Origin: Sympetrum striolatum
Taxonomy: Eukaryota; Arthropoda; Insecta; Odonata; Libellulidae
Direction of reading: 5' to 3'
Length of the DNA stretch: 64,000 bases
NCBI GenBank assembly: GCA_947579665.1
Contig: OX388348.1
Location: 15,872,001-15,936,000 of the forward strand
Shown here: positions 36,052 to 45,890 of the stretch, one piece after another
Numbering within the stretch: position 1 is the first letter of the stretch
How the letters are laid out: the number at the start of each line of letters is the position of its first letter
The notes under the pieces: model-generated
Told to the model about the DNA's origin: nothing
Database searches by the model: none
The model's input: only the letters and a program-made list of their open reading frames with translations
Translations under genes and position numbers: made by a program

Positions 36052-37089
36052 TGTTATTATAATTTATAACAAAATCGCATTTTTGTACGGTACGATATTG
36101 CTCAATCTTATGATTCTATTTCAGAAAATAAATATATTGAACTATGCAACAATACTGAATCATTATCACGCAATGAAAATGGTTTCCATCGTTTTACTAA
36201 ATGTATAATATTTTAATAATACGTAATAAAGATAATTTTTGATAACATGGCTATATCCGTACTGATACTATCGATCTTAAAAAAAACTGGAAATGGTCAT
36301 CCCGAAGAAAAGATAAAGCAAAATCCAGAAAAACAACATCGAAGGCCGCTTTTTCTAAACGATTATCTGAAAGCACTTAAAATAGCCTGAGGCTCTCTCC
36401 CTGAAGTCACCCTGGTGGCCTTTATGTTTGCACAAACAGCGAGGTAACTAGAAGAACTGGGCTTAGATGGTACTTCTGTGCTTGTCCACAAGTAGCTGAA
36501 TTTACCTTTAACTAATTCTATGATTCTTTATAGATCACCCTTTAGAGTTGTCATTCTTCTTCATAGAAAACCATAAATACGGTACTCTACTGTTTTTCTT
36601 CTTAGATTAATATGACACTGGAAATTCATTTTCTCAACTATAACAGAAGGATGAGAATCCAATATAATGAAATGAAATGCTAAACTAGTTTCCCAGCGGA
36701 GGCCTTTAACACTCCTGGAGCTAGTACAAGAACACTCCTAACTAATGACCCAAAAATATTGTTAAATAACACCAATTTCACGTATTGCTCTCAACCTCAT
36801 TTCTTTCTTGATATCAAAGATCCTCACCTACTACTTAACACTGATTTTCTATCTTCTTAACGACGACATCGTAAAGATACCACGGGAAAAAACTACTAAA
36901 TTGAGATTGAAATACGCAGAGTCCATCTTCGACCAACTTAATTCTGCCCAATTATCGGTTCATTGTCAAACATGAGAAAATCCAAACACCCCATAATTAA
37001 TTGTCCGGGTACACAGCTTGTCCCCTAAATATTTCCAAAAATTAGGGGCTAAATTACATCTAAAAAAGATAGAGAGCACCTCATGCAAA
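36052..37089. other. AT-rich non-coding DNA, nothing recognised
   Basis: No gene or repeat is supported. Confidence 0.5.
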
Positions 37090-37790
37090 CCAAGGACTCT
37101 TAGTCCATTAGGATAATGTCCGTTATCAGATCTGGAGAGCGTATAATCTTGCTGGGCATCGACTCGGTCCGCAGATGTTCGAATGAGATCATACGAAATG
37201 AGAGAAAAATGCAGACCGGGATAACATTCCCTGCTAATTTTTTCGGTGGCAATTGTGGCCGAGGAATGATCATTCCGGGAAAATCCGCGAAATTTACGCA
37301 CGCAGAAGCACGAGTGTTATCTTTAATTACGAATCGGCACGGAATCAGAGCCGAAATAATCTGCATCTTTAGATAGGCCGTCGATTCGGTCGGGCGGTGG
37401 ATGATCGGTGCCTATTTAGCCCCATTACGAGATCTCAAAGGACGGAGAAATTATACACCAGTGAGTCTTTGCCTTTAGTTCTGCCTCCCTGTGGATAATA
37501 GTGCTTCTAACTTTGCAGCCCACCGTTGCTACCCGGCTGTTTATCCAGTCGGAGAAAAGCTGCTAGATTTTTACTCGGTATCTCTTCGAATCTTTCCCTT
37601 AGGCTGCTACCAAAATTGCTTTTATGTCTTCTTCAAAGATGCTCGCTTGACGTGTATTTTTCTATCCATAAAGGTTTCCAAAAATTCGAGCTCACTTTCC
37701 TCCGGCTCTTTTAGTTTCGCTTGCCTCCTAAAAATTACTTTGAATCAGCATCAGTACTCGTTCTGCTTAATCCAAATCAAAATACATCTA
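37090..37790. other. GC-richer island with overlapping frames on both strands
   Basis: Frames at 36966-37301 (minus), 37100-37366 (minus), 37116-37376 (plus) and 37491-37802 (plus) overlap heavily and lack recognisable motifs. CpG-containing words are common. Possibly regulatory. Confidence 0.35.
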
Positions 37791-37980
37791 TTTTCTCCAT
37801 GATAATCCATATAGTACTGAAAGATTGATAATATTCCTAAATTTCTTAGCAATTCTCTTCCTGTATTCTATTCCACTATACCACTAGTGTATACCCAGAT
37901 CATTTTATAAAATCTGAACAACTCGGTTGATGAAACAATCAGAGAAATCTTAAACATATATGTAAAAAGGCATTACATTT

Positions 37981-38400
37981 TATTAATGGCATATGAATGA
38001 AAAACATTTTCCTAACAATGCCAAGAGTTGATTAGTTTTTATGAATATTGCTAAACCGGAAGTTGCGGTTTATTCGGAACAAAATTTTGTTTCATAGATA
38101 TCTCTGTCAGAATGCAATTTTGGTATATAAAATTTTTCAAAAAACTTATATATAATGTACTTTACTACAACTTTTGTATGAAACATTTTTTCGTAACACT
38201 GCTTGTTTAGGAGTTAATCTTGAATAATGGTTAACCGGAAGTTGTTCTTTATCCAGAAATGGAAGTTTTTCATACATATCTCTGTCAAAATACAATGTAG
38301 GTGTATAAAATTATTTGCCAAAGTTATAGATAATGTATTTTACTACAACTTTTGTATGAAACATTTTTCTGTAACACTTATTGTTTTGGAGTTATTTATA
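37981..38400 (+). repeat. tandem repeat, period about 179 bp, two full units and one partial
   Basis: (T)TAAACCGGAAGTTG at 38051 and TTAACCGGAAGTTG at 38231 begin two units sharing ATATCTCTGTCA(G/A)AAT, a TAGATAATGTATTTTACTAC-like block, ACAACTTTTGTATGAAACAT and a TGTTT(A/T)GGAGTTA end. A partial unit upstream (37981-38045) has GAATGAAAAACATTTTCC and GAGTTGATTAG. The 91-codon frame at 38227 lies within the second unit and is a by-product. Satellite-like or part of a larger mobile element. Confidence 0.75.
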
Positions 38401-39610
38401 TATTACGGGCATAGGCTTCTGTTTTCAATAAATATGGAGAAAGTCATGTGTTGGCCACATCAGACTTTTAAATTTAATATTCTATTAGAATATTGTGACT
38501 GAATTAATAAAAATCAAAAAAGTAATTCCCGCTTGCAGTACACACAGCATGAAGTAATAATATGTTCAATGTCGTCAAAATAAATATAAAATTGTATTGA
38601 AAATTAGTACTCTGGTCTCTTTAGTCCTCATTAATTGATTACGTGAGTAAAGCGCATATTTTAACAAATCATTCATATGAATTACAGATGTTTTCAGAAG
38701 CTATAAAAAAAGTCTTGTTATAAAGTTTATATAACTTATGTATCCACTGAAATTACGACGACTTTCTTTATATTGCGTACTAAGAAGCAGCGGACATCAC
38801 CAACGCTCTAAAGCCTGAGATGATGTACGACCATAAAACCCTACCTATGATCCATTCTTCCATACCTTACCTTTACGCTGTACGCGGTAGGATAGTATCA
38901 TGTATCTGCAAAGGATCTCTACACGTTAACGGCCAAGTGATAAATAACTGAATTAACATGAAATTGAATTGGAAAATTCCCTCTACAAATTTAATACCTC
39001 CGCTAAAGAGCAAAATAATTCCGCTTCCTCTCAGCATCCCTCTCATCTCGATTCACTTCTTTTCTCCTTTCGCCCCTTTTATCTGCCCTTTTGCCGTCCT
39101 CTTTGGAGCTGCCTTTCCCTTTCATTGATTGAGCTGACGAGGGTTCTTTTGTGTTTCAAAGGCCAAGCCATCACTCGATTCATGGCCAATCTTATCAAAG
39201 CATTCGCGGCCATCATTTGGACCGAGGCATAAAGTGAGCTTTGTAGTTCAGTTATGATTCCATTAACGTCCTTAATTATTTTGTATTTCTATGCTAATTC
39301 CGAACCGCGATGGGAAGCTTCTTCACGCTCACCTGCTATTGTTTAGCGCAGAAACAATGCTCAAAAGCCGGGTTCCGATGCCAAAAAAGAATCATCCAGC
39401 TTGTCATCGTTTTGCCGTAAGCTTTTGGGGTGTTTCTAGCCAATCACAGGTCATGACTGCTTTGAGTCGTAAGGACTGCTCTTCAAGTTCTGAATCCGTC
39501 TCTACAAATGAAGAAATATTCTGCTTTTCTGAAATTTAACGTATGAACACATTGTTTTACAGTCAATATATATTGTCAAACTTTTCTTTAATGAAAAATC
39601 CGTATAAAAA
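38401..39610. other. mostly AT-rich DNA with a mixed stretch
   Basis: Two plus-strand frames (38969-39232 and 39291-39539) fall in a moderately GC-rich stretch at 38980-39500. Neither shows a recognisable domain. Confidence 0.4.
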
Positions 39611-39646
39611 ATCACAAACTAAGTTCTGTGGAACTTAGTTTGTGAT
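39611..39646. repeat. perfect hairpin: 16-bp stem, 4-base loop
   Basis: ATCACAAACTAAGTTC, loop TGTG, then the exact reverse complement. Flanks are AT-rich. Stem composition is not simple sequence. Confidence 0.9.
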
Positions 39647-40708
39647 ACCCAGATACTCTCAATTTCTATTCTTGACCGCTTATGTTAGAATCCATATATT
39701 ATAATTTTCCCACTCTTTTCCAAGCTATAGCTCTAATATGTTATGACTGTTCAAGGAACTTCTTATTGGCTACGAAATTAAGCTTGATGGCATAAAAACT
39801 AAAACAGAATTTGTATTAATAAAATTATTACGAAGAATAACAAGTAAAATCAGAAGAGACTGATTAACAAACTCCAAAATTTTCATCCATGAGTGATACT
39901 AACATAACTAACAATATATATATATATATATATATCATAGCAGTTTTGAGGGGAGAGTAAGGAGAGGGGAAGGGTTGTGGAAGATGTACTCATTGGTGAG
40001 ATTGTCAAATTTCTTGGTTCATATAGTTGATAATATATTCTCTTAAATAATTAATTTCTGGATATAAAAATATTCAAACGAATATTAATATTATTTTTCT
40101 TTTTATGAACTGTGTAATGGAATTGTATGGCTCTTTTTGTTATTTAAATTTTAAAAATATAGAAAATGCAACTTGTAAGTATTCCCTGGCATTTGCTGCG
40201 CAGTTTCGTTAACTAAGCACCCGTAGTAGTATTCTTAATTGAAAAATATAGTGGAACCAATGATCCATATCCTTAATTTTTCTAAGTTCATAAAAAACAA
40301 TTACTCCTCTAATCAGATTTCTGTATTGAGAATATGGAAATAATCAGTTCCAAATTCTAAAAATATAGCAAGAAATAGCTTACAGGAAAAATCTACGAAA
40401 CAAACAAATTTAATATAAATAAATTAACAGAACCTCATAAGTATCTTGTACATCTATTTATATAAATAAGTCGCTAAGATACCAACACCTACGCTAAGAA
40501 CATAAATAAATCAATCTGGATTAGATTGATGGTACCAATTGACCAATGGCCAGAAATAATCTTTCTGAAAAAAGACCATTAATCTTCATTTTCGCTACAT
40601 TTAATAAGGTATAAATTAGGAGTTGATGGATATAAAAGCCTGATTTCATTAGAATAAATAGACGAAGGAATGGTGAAAATGTGTCAACATACAGTGTACT
40701 TGTACTGT
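39647..40708. other. AT-rich non-coding DNA with a TA microsatellite
   Basis: An AT dinucleotide run lies at 39914-39935, followed by a GGGGAGAGTAAGGAGAGGGG purine tract at 39951-39970. Nothing else is recognised. Confidence 0.5.
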
Positions 40709-40815
40709 ATCAAATAAAGATAAATGGTTGCACAAAAAAAGACAAAGATGATGATGAATGCGTAGAAGTCGCAAATCTAAACAGGAACGACCTTGCAATC
40801 TGAATCTTCTAGTAA
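40709..40815 (+). repeat. duplicated fragment A (partner at 41629-41735)
   Basis: Shares ATCAAATAAAGATAAATGG, GCACAAAAAAAGACAAAGAT, AACAGGAA, ACCTTGCAAT and AATCTTCTAG, in order and spacing, with 41629-41735. Moderately diverged. No coding frame is conserved. Confidence 0.65.
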
Positions 40816-40886
40816 TCTAAAGATTTAGAATTTTAAATTATTTTATAGATTTATCTCCCCTCTTCTAAACCAAAATATTTATGTTA

Positions 40887-41034
40887 CATCAGTCGGTAAA
40901 GTATTCAGCCCGAAGGCTGGTTGGTGCCTCACCCCCTCTGACATCAGTTGCTTATCTTGCAGTGATTAATGGGGTTTACTAGGCAGGATGAGGAGTGATG
41001 TAGTTTGCTCTTGCTTCCCTCGCTGAACCAGAAT
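40887..41034 (+). repeat. SINE-like unit with GCCCGAAGGCTGGTTGG and GGAGTGATGTAGTTTGC blocks
   Basis: The unit has CAGTCGGTAAAGTATTC, GCCCGAAGGCTGGTTGG, a CCTCACCCC block, then GGATGAGGAGTGATGTAG, TTTGCTCTTGCTTCCCTCGC and TGAACCAGAA. I recall a widespread insect repeat with GAAGGCTGGTT and a GAGGAGTGAGGTAGTTTCC/CGTTGCTTTCCTCAC tail in this order. That is a memory-based match, not a search. The GC content stands out from the surroundings. Confidence 0.55.
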
Positions 41035-41259
41035 GCTAGACGCGGGAAATGTGGACGCAAATAAAGTACAATGACAATACGTGTAACAATTTTTTGGCAA
41101 TCCGTAACGAGACATCTTGATCAGTGCAATTATACATCCGTTGCTTTTATTTCGTCAAAGTTATGATCAAGAATGTGATAAAAATAAGTGAAAGATGCAT
41201 TTTTTCTATCCTGTACCAAATTACAAAAGAATATATTCCACTCATCAAATATTCTTTTA

Positions 41260-41526
41260 GTTAAATACAGGGACGGATCTAGAAAAAAATTTTGGGGGGG
41301 TTCCGATCGAAAAATTTAAAAATATAACATATTTCAGCTTACACAAAACGTGACGTTAGAATTTTGTTAGACAAACTCGAATCTTTTCGCTAGTGATTGC
41401 TTATTAAATTGTGTGTTTATTTGCGTTATTTGAGTTTCATTTTCAAAAAATAGGCACATGTGATATTTCGAGGGGGGGGGTCCGGACCCCCAGGACCACC
41501 CCCCTGGATCCGTCCCTGGTTAAATA
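41260..41526. mobile_element. hAT-type miniature element (251 bp) with 8-bp target-site duplication
   Basis: The element occupies 41268-41518. It begins CAGGGACGGATCTAG and ends CTGGATCCGTCCCTG, giving terminal inverted repeats of about 15 bases that continue imperfectly as G-rich/C-rich tracts (GGGGGGGTTCCG against CGGACCCCCAGG). Both sides are flanked by the identical octamer GTTAAATA (41260-41267 and 41519-41526). An 8-bp duplication and CAGGG(A/G)CGGATC termini are the signature of hAT transposons. The interior holds no transposase, so it is non-autonomous. The intact duplication implies fairly recent insertion. Confidence 0.92.
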
Positions 41527-41540
41527 TAAAGTATAATATA

Positions 41541-41628
41541 GAACTCGCATGCATTTGAGCATCACAGAGCGATTTCCTCTCGGTGAATTATAGATAACCA
41601 ATTTGCGAACGAACCCTGACACGAGCAT
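41541..41628 (+). repeat. duplicated fragment B (partner at 42038-42135)
   Basis: Shares CGGTGAATTAT, AACCAATTTGC, CTGACACG(A/G)GCATT and surrounding positions with 42038-42135. It is contiguous with the block at 41629, so together they look like one element whose halves are found separately elsewhere nearby. Confidence 0.6.
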
Positions 41629-41735
41629 TGAATCAAATGAAGATAGATGGCTACACAAAACAAGACAAAGATAATGTCAAAACCGTAGGAGTGCTATTTT
41701 TAACAGGAAAAACCTTGCAATTTAAATCTTCTAGC
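41629..41735 (+). repeat. duplicated fragment, partner of 40709-40815
   Basis: Contains ATCAAATGAAGATAGATGG, ACACAAAACAAGACAAAGAT, TAACAGGAAAAACCTTGC and AATCTTCTAG, matching 40709-40815 in order. The 81-codon frame starting at 41628 lies in this repeat and is not supported as a gene. Confidence 0.65.
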
Positions 41736-42037
41736 AAAGGAATACAACGAAATATTTCGAATGATAAATATTGCCAGAGAGTTCTTTTGGCCAATATATT
41801 TAACTCACACAAAAGATGTATACAACATATAAATTGCATGAATGATATAGAGTCAGGACTAACTTTGTGGTAATTACTATGATACAAAAACGTTTTGGTT
41901 TCGTAGCAATGTTACATCTTCAAGATTTGCTACGGAGCTGTATCGTTGTACAGAAGCGTATCGTTGCTACCTAGCCATAGTCAGTTTATCTCGTAATCAT
42001 TTAGTATATTAATAGATTACTCTCATAAAATTTTTAG

Positions 42038-42135
42038 AACTTCCATGCTCTTGAGCCATGAGTATCATAAAGCAATTTCGTTGCGGTGAATTATGGGTTA
42101 CCAATTTGCAAACTACCTCTGACACGGGCATTAAC
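42038..42135 (+). repeat. duplicated fragment C, partner of 41541-41628
   Basis: Contains GCGGTGAATTATGGGTTACC, CAATTTGCAAAC and CTCTGACACGGGCATTA, corresponding to the fragment at 41541. It ends where the following GC-richer island begins. Confidence 0.6.
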
Positions 42136-42860
42136 CCCCAGCACCTCAAAATCGCATCCTCCTCTCCCTTAAGAAGAAAAAATTGTCCTCGGGCACCCAC
42201 GCCTGCATCACCGTCCAGACAACATCCTCTCGCCCTACGCACCTTTATTGATTTATTTCCCGAGTCATCCGTCTTCAAAAATCCACCCTTCCATCGCTTT
42301 ATCTCGCTCCCGCGTCGGATGAGGATGAATCGCCCTCCTCTTGCTCCTAATACGGAAGGACTCGCCTAGAAGACTAATGAGCGCCGAGGGTACGGGAAAA
42401 GACGTCATCCGCGGATCAGGATCCCTTTGTCGACCTGCTTTCCCGAGCCCTTTGCCCTTCATCGGCCTTTGCCTTCGCCCCTTACAATACATCCCCTCGC
42501 GTCGTTTCCACTGCCTCCCTACCCTCCCTCGTTACTCCGTCTTTTGACGGGGCCCGATCCCTCGCCTTGTGAAGTGTAACTGAACCATATAACGATGGGA
42601 TGCGGAATGTATTACACCCAAAGACCCACTTTTCCTGCCATTAGGTCATGGAAAAACACTTTCAGTCTCCCTTTGCGACGTGGTCGGATAATTCGGCGAC
42701 TAATTAGGGAGAGCTCGCCGATTTCCTCGAATGCCTTGGTCCCTTGGTTTAATAATTGTGACGGAGGTCGAATGGAAGGGCTCTGTCGAACCCGATGTAA
42801 TTGTTTCCCTGGACTGAAACTCAAGCAGGTTGGATTCCAATTTAGTCGACATCTTTAACC
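42136..42860. other. GC-richer island with overlapping frames on both strands
   Basis: The most GC-rich long stretch after 11.2-11.85 kb. At least six overlapping frames of 65-103 codons occur on both strands, Pro/Arg/Ser-rich, without recognisable domains. CpG dinucleotides are frequent. I see no splice or promoter arrangement that would let me call an exon. Confidence 0.4.
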
Positions 42861-44384
42861 CTTCGTAGGACTTGCCTAAGTTATCCAAGATGAATAAACT
42901 CTTCACTTCGCTGACTATAAATTCTAACGTAGGATCTGAGAGTTAAAATACGTTTATCTGTTGTGGATATACTTAAGGAATCTAACCGAAAAAGTTGTAT
43001 TCCTAGAGTAAATCCTCAACCGATAGACTTACTCAAACTTATTCCGCTTTTATTCAATCCATTTGACATATTATTAGCATATAGTAAAGTTTGATATTCC
43101 TACCAGTTATGAAAAATGAATGACCAGGTTTTATATGAATAAACTATTTCGTAGCCTAGTATAGTAATAGTCTTATTTGGAATATCATACATGGAGAATA
43201 TTTTTCAATGAGGAGATAATTTATAGTAAGTACAGTGATAGTAATTGCTGGAATAAACAATTCAATTGTTTCATTAGAGTATGCAATAATAGTGGCATTT
43301 TATACGGGTGTAAGATAGATGAGTAAGATAAGATAGTATATAATGTCTATTTGTAGTAAAATCGATACAACATTTCGTCTATTTGTAGGTTGAACTAGAG
43401 GCAAATAAGAACAATTATTTGAAGAAACGCAAATGTTGTTTCCCATTGATTAATTCTGGTTACTTCATTGAAAGTCGAGCTGGCTCATATCTAATGATTT
43501 TATTGCTCGTCTTAGAAAGAGTGAAGAAACTAGAAATCATAATTAAGGACCCCATTTAAATAACGGGTTTTTAATTATAACAGATTCCCAACAGAGAATA
43601 AAAAACTTGGTTTGCAACTAATAGTGATGAAAATTGACTTTAATTGACCTAATTGACCCGAATCATTCCTTAGAAATATTTGAGAATAGTTTGTTTAATG
43701 TATCATTACAGAAAACTATGTGGAATTTAATTTTTTAAATCCATAATAGTAATTTTGAAAACAGTTTTCCACACGCTCCTACCTTCATATACCAAAAAGG
43801 GTTCTTATTTTGACACGCTAAAGCTTTTATAAAGCATAAATATCAGGTAATATTCTTGATTATCTAAATACTCAAGTACCTGGATATAACCCTTATTAGT
43901 GACCTTTAGTTTGGAGAAATTTGGAACTGACTCCACGAGACCGCAAAAATTTTGTAAATGCATTTTCGTTGTTCATTACAGAAACCCATAATCATGTTGA
44001 TGAGATATTTGAAATTGCCCTTGAAAAGGTACCCAAAGAGACCCTTGGGCTACTCTCAACCCGATAGTAGCAATTACCAAAGCAAGAACCCCCACAGATT
44101 GACATCGTTGCTGTTGAATTCTTAAGGATATTTCCTTCGGCATTTCACTGATTAAAACGTCCCAATGACATTTCACTGGGTAAGGAAAGGTAAGAATGAA
44201 AGCTATTTTCATTTCCGATACAGGGTAAATTCCAAGATTATGTCTCAAGAGCACAACCGTGGTAGAGTTTAAATTATTTATTTATTTATCAATCCCCCAT
44301 ATACAGCAAAATGCCAATTTTTAGTAGGGTAATAGTAAAAGTAGCAATAAACGAATACATATGACCATTCCCAGAAAAATCTGG
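42861..44384. other. AT-rich non-coding DNA, nothing recognised
   Basis: The 92-codon minus-strand frame 43976-44254 has no motif. No repeat is recognised. Confidence 0.5.
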
Positions 44385-44434
44385 ATAGCCTGGATTCGTC
44401 ATGTTGGCATGCTAACCACACCGCAGCCTGTTTT
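44385..44434 (-). repeat. possible tRNA-like fragment, weak
   Basis: The minus strand reads CAGGCTGCGGTGTGGTTAGC then ATGCC, which resembles a tRNA D-arm/A-box, followed by GACGAATCCAGGC, a poor B-box. It might be a decayed SINE head. Confidence 0.25.
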
Positions 44435-45172
44435 AAAATGATTCACTATATATAAAAAAAGCACACCAATTTTACAAAAACGGGTGAACAAAAGATTAAA
44501 ATCATAGAAAATGATTATCTTAAAGAAACTGATTAGAAATATTGAAACCTGTTAAAAAGACGAACGGAATAAGATCAATGGAGTCCGATGGCTTAGAGAC
44601 AACTCGAATATTTTTGTAAACATAAATCCGTGATGGTTTTCATGATATGGTTATTTCAAGATTAGCTTTAAAATATCATTCTCACCCAATACATAGAATA
44701 TATGTATATAAATTTATGTTGTCAATATCAGGAAAAACTATGAAATCTAAGAAATGTAACAGGCTAACAAGGAAATTTTTCTAAGGGCAGTTGAGTAAAA
44801 TTTTTCCGTTATTATTAAGTATTAAAAATTAGGAAATTATCTTAGAAGCTCGAACCTAGGTAGTTGCACTCTTTCCTGTGCTCACTTACATTTCATTTCT
44901 ATCATTTTCCTTCTTATTTATTCCTTATCTCGAATTAGATACGTAAATGATAATTTATAATTGCCCAAAATCCTCCCAAACTTCACGCGCGCACTATATT
45001 TGCGCATAGCAGTGTATAGGGTGTATATGTAAATGGATATCACTTGTTATATGTCAACGTGACTATGTTTAATGATGTATCTCATACATGAACATACTGA
45101 TAGTTTATTTATAAAATTTAATCATGTTTCCTACCATCTTTTACTTACGACTATCGGTAGGTTTGCGCAGGA
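44435..45172. other. AT-rich non-coding DNA, nothing recognised
   Basis: Contains one B-box-like word on the minus strand (AGGTTCGAGCTTC at about 44848-44860) without a tRNA-like context. Otherwise nothing. Confidence 0.4.
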
Positions 45173-45371
45173 TTTTCACACCCCCCTTCTTAGAGGGTGT
45201 TTTCCTGCAGTGGATAAATGTTTTTCCTAAGAGTTACTTAGTTTTTTTAACACCCACAATTCTTCTCATATTTTCTCACACAATTTTTTAAACTGTTCAT
45301 TATACATTGTATCACGATGGGTACGGTGGAAGAAGAGACTTTTAGTCTCAATATCACCCGAAAAAAAGACG
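45173..45371 (+). repeat. LINE-3'-end-like dispersed family, copy 2 of 4
   Basis: The most informative copy. It has TTTTCACACCCCCCTTCTTAG, GGGTGTTTTCCTGCAGTGG, CACCCACAATTCTTCTCAT, TTGTATCACGATGGGT, then GAGACTTTTAGTCTCAATAT and CACCCG. The GAGACT/AGTCTC pair at 45335-45349 forms a perfect six-base-pair stem with a TTT loop near the 3' end. Conservation of the end and the lack of any open frame suggest a retrotransposon 3' untranslated region or a SINE sharing that tail. Confidence 0.65.
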
Positions 45372-45639
45372 ATTTATTGTTTTTATTTTCTCAAAATACA
45401 TTTACCTAGACACCACGAATACAATGATTGAAATACATGATTCTATTCCTGTTAAACTCTCATAATTAGCATCGAATGAGAGTGTGGTTTTGCAAAACCA
45501 ACGAAGGAAAAGAAAAGAATCTGGCTTAAATCAAACCATCCCCCAAACTGAAAGCGACAAAGGAACGCCTGAAAGAATCCACTCGGCCTATTCAAGAAGG
45601 ATTAGAAATTCATTCTGCATTAAAAATGTAGGAAACAGC
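45372..45639. other. AT-rich non-coding DNA, nothing recognised
   Basis: Nothing supportable is seen. Confidence 0.5.
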
Positions 45640-45890
45640 CTCACTTCCACACAATAGTGAGACGGAGGGGTCCGGTGGCGCTCCCATGTGGCCACCGATG
45701 GAGATAATCGCGTCGTGTTGCGTTATCCCATTGGATTATAGCAACAAGTCTGCCATGAAAAGATGAGAGCGGTGATCGGGTAATCCCGCAACTACCGCAG
45801 AATCGCCCTTTCACTCTGCCACCAAATGCATCTTGGATATACTTCCGAGCGCTTCCTAAATTTCGCACGATGGAGATGATTTTTTAATCG
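45640..45890. other. GC-richer island, function unknown
   Basis: A 75-codon minus-strand frame (45641-45868) occupies the island. It matches no domain I recognise. Confidence 0.35.

Noticed and set aside
42009..42906. Open frames on both strands in the 42-kb island
   Set aside because: The same interval is open in several frames. Translations are Pro/Arg-rich without domains, and the first frame starts inside a duplicated repeat fragment.
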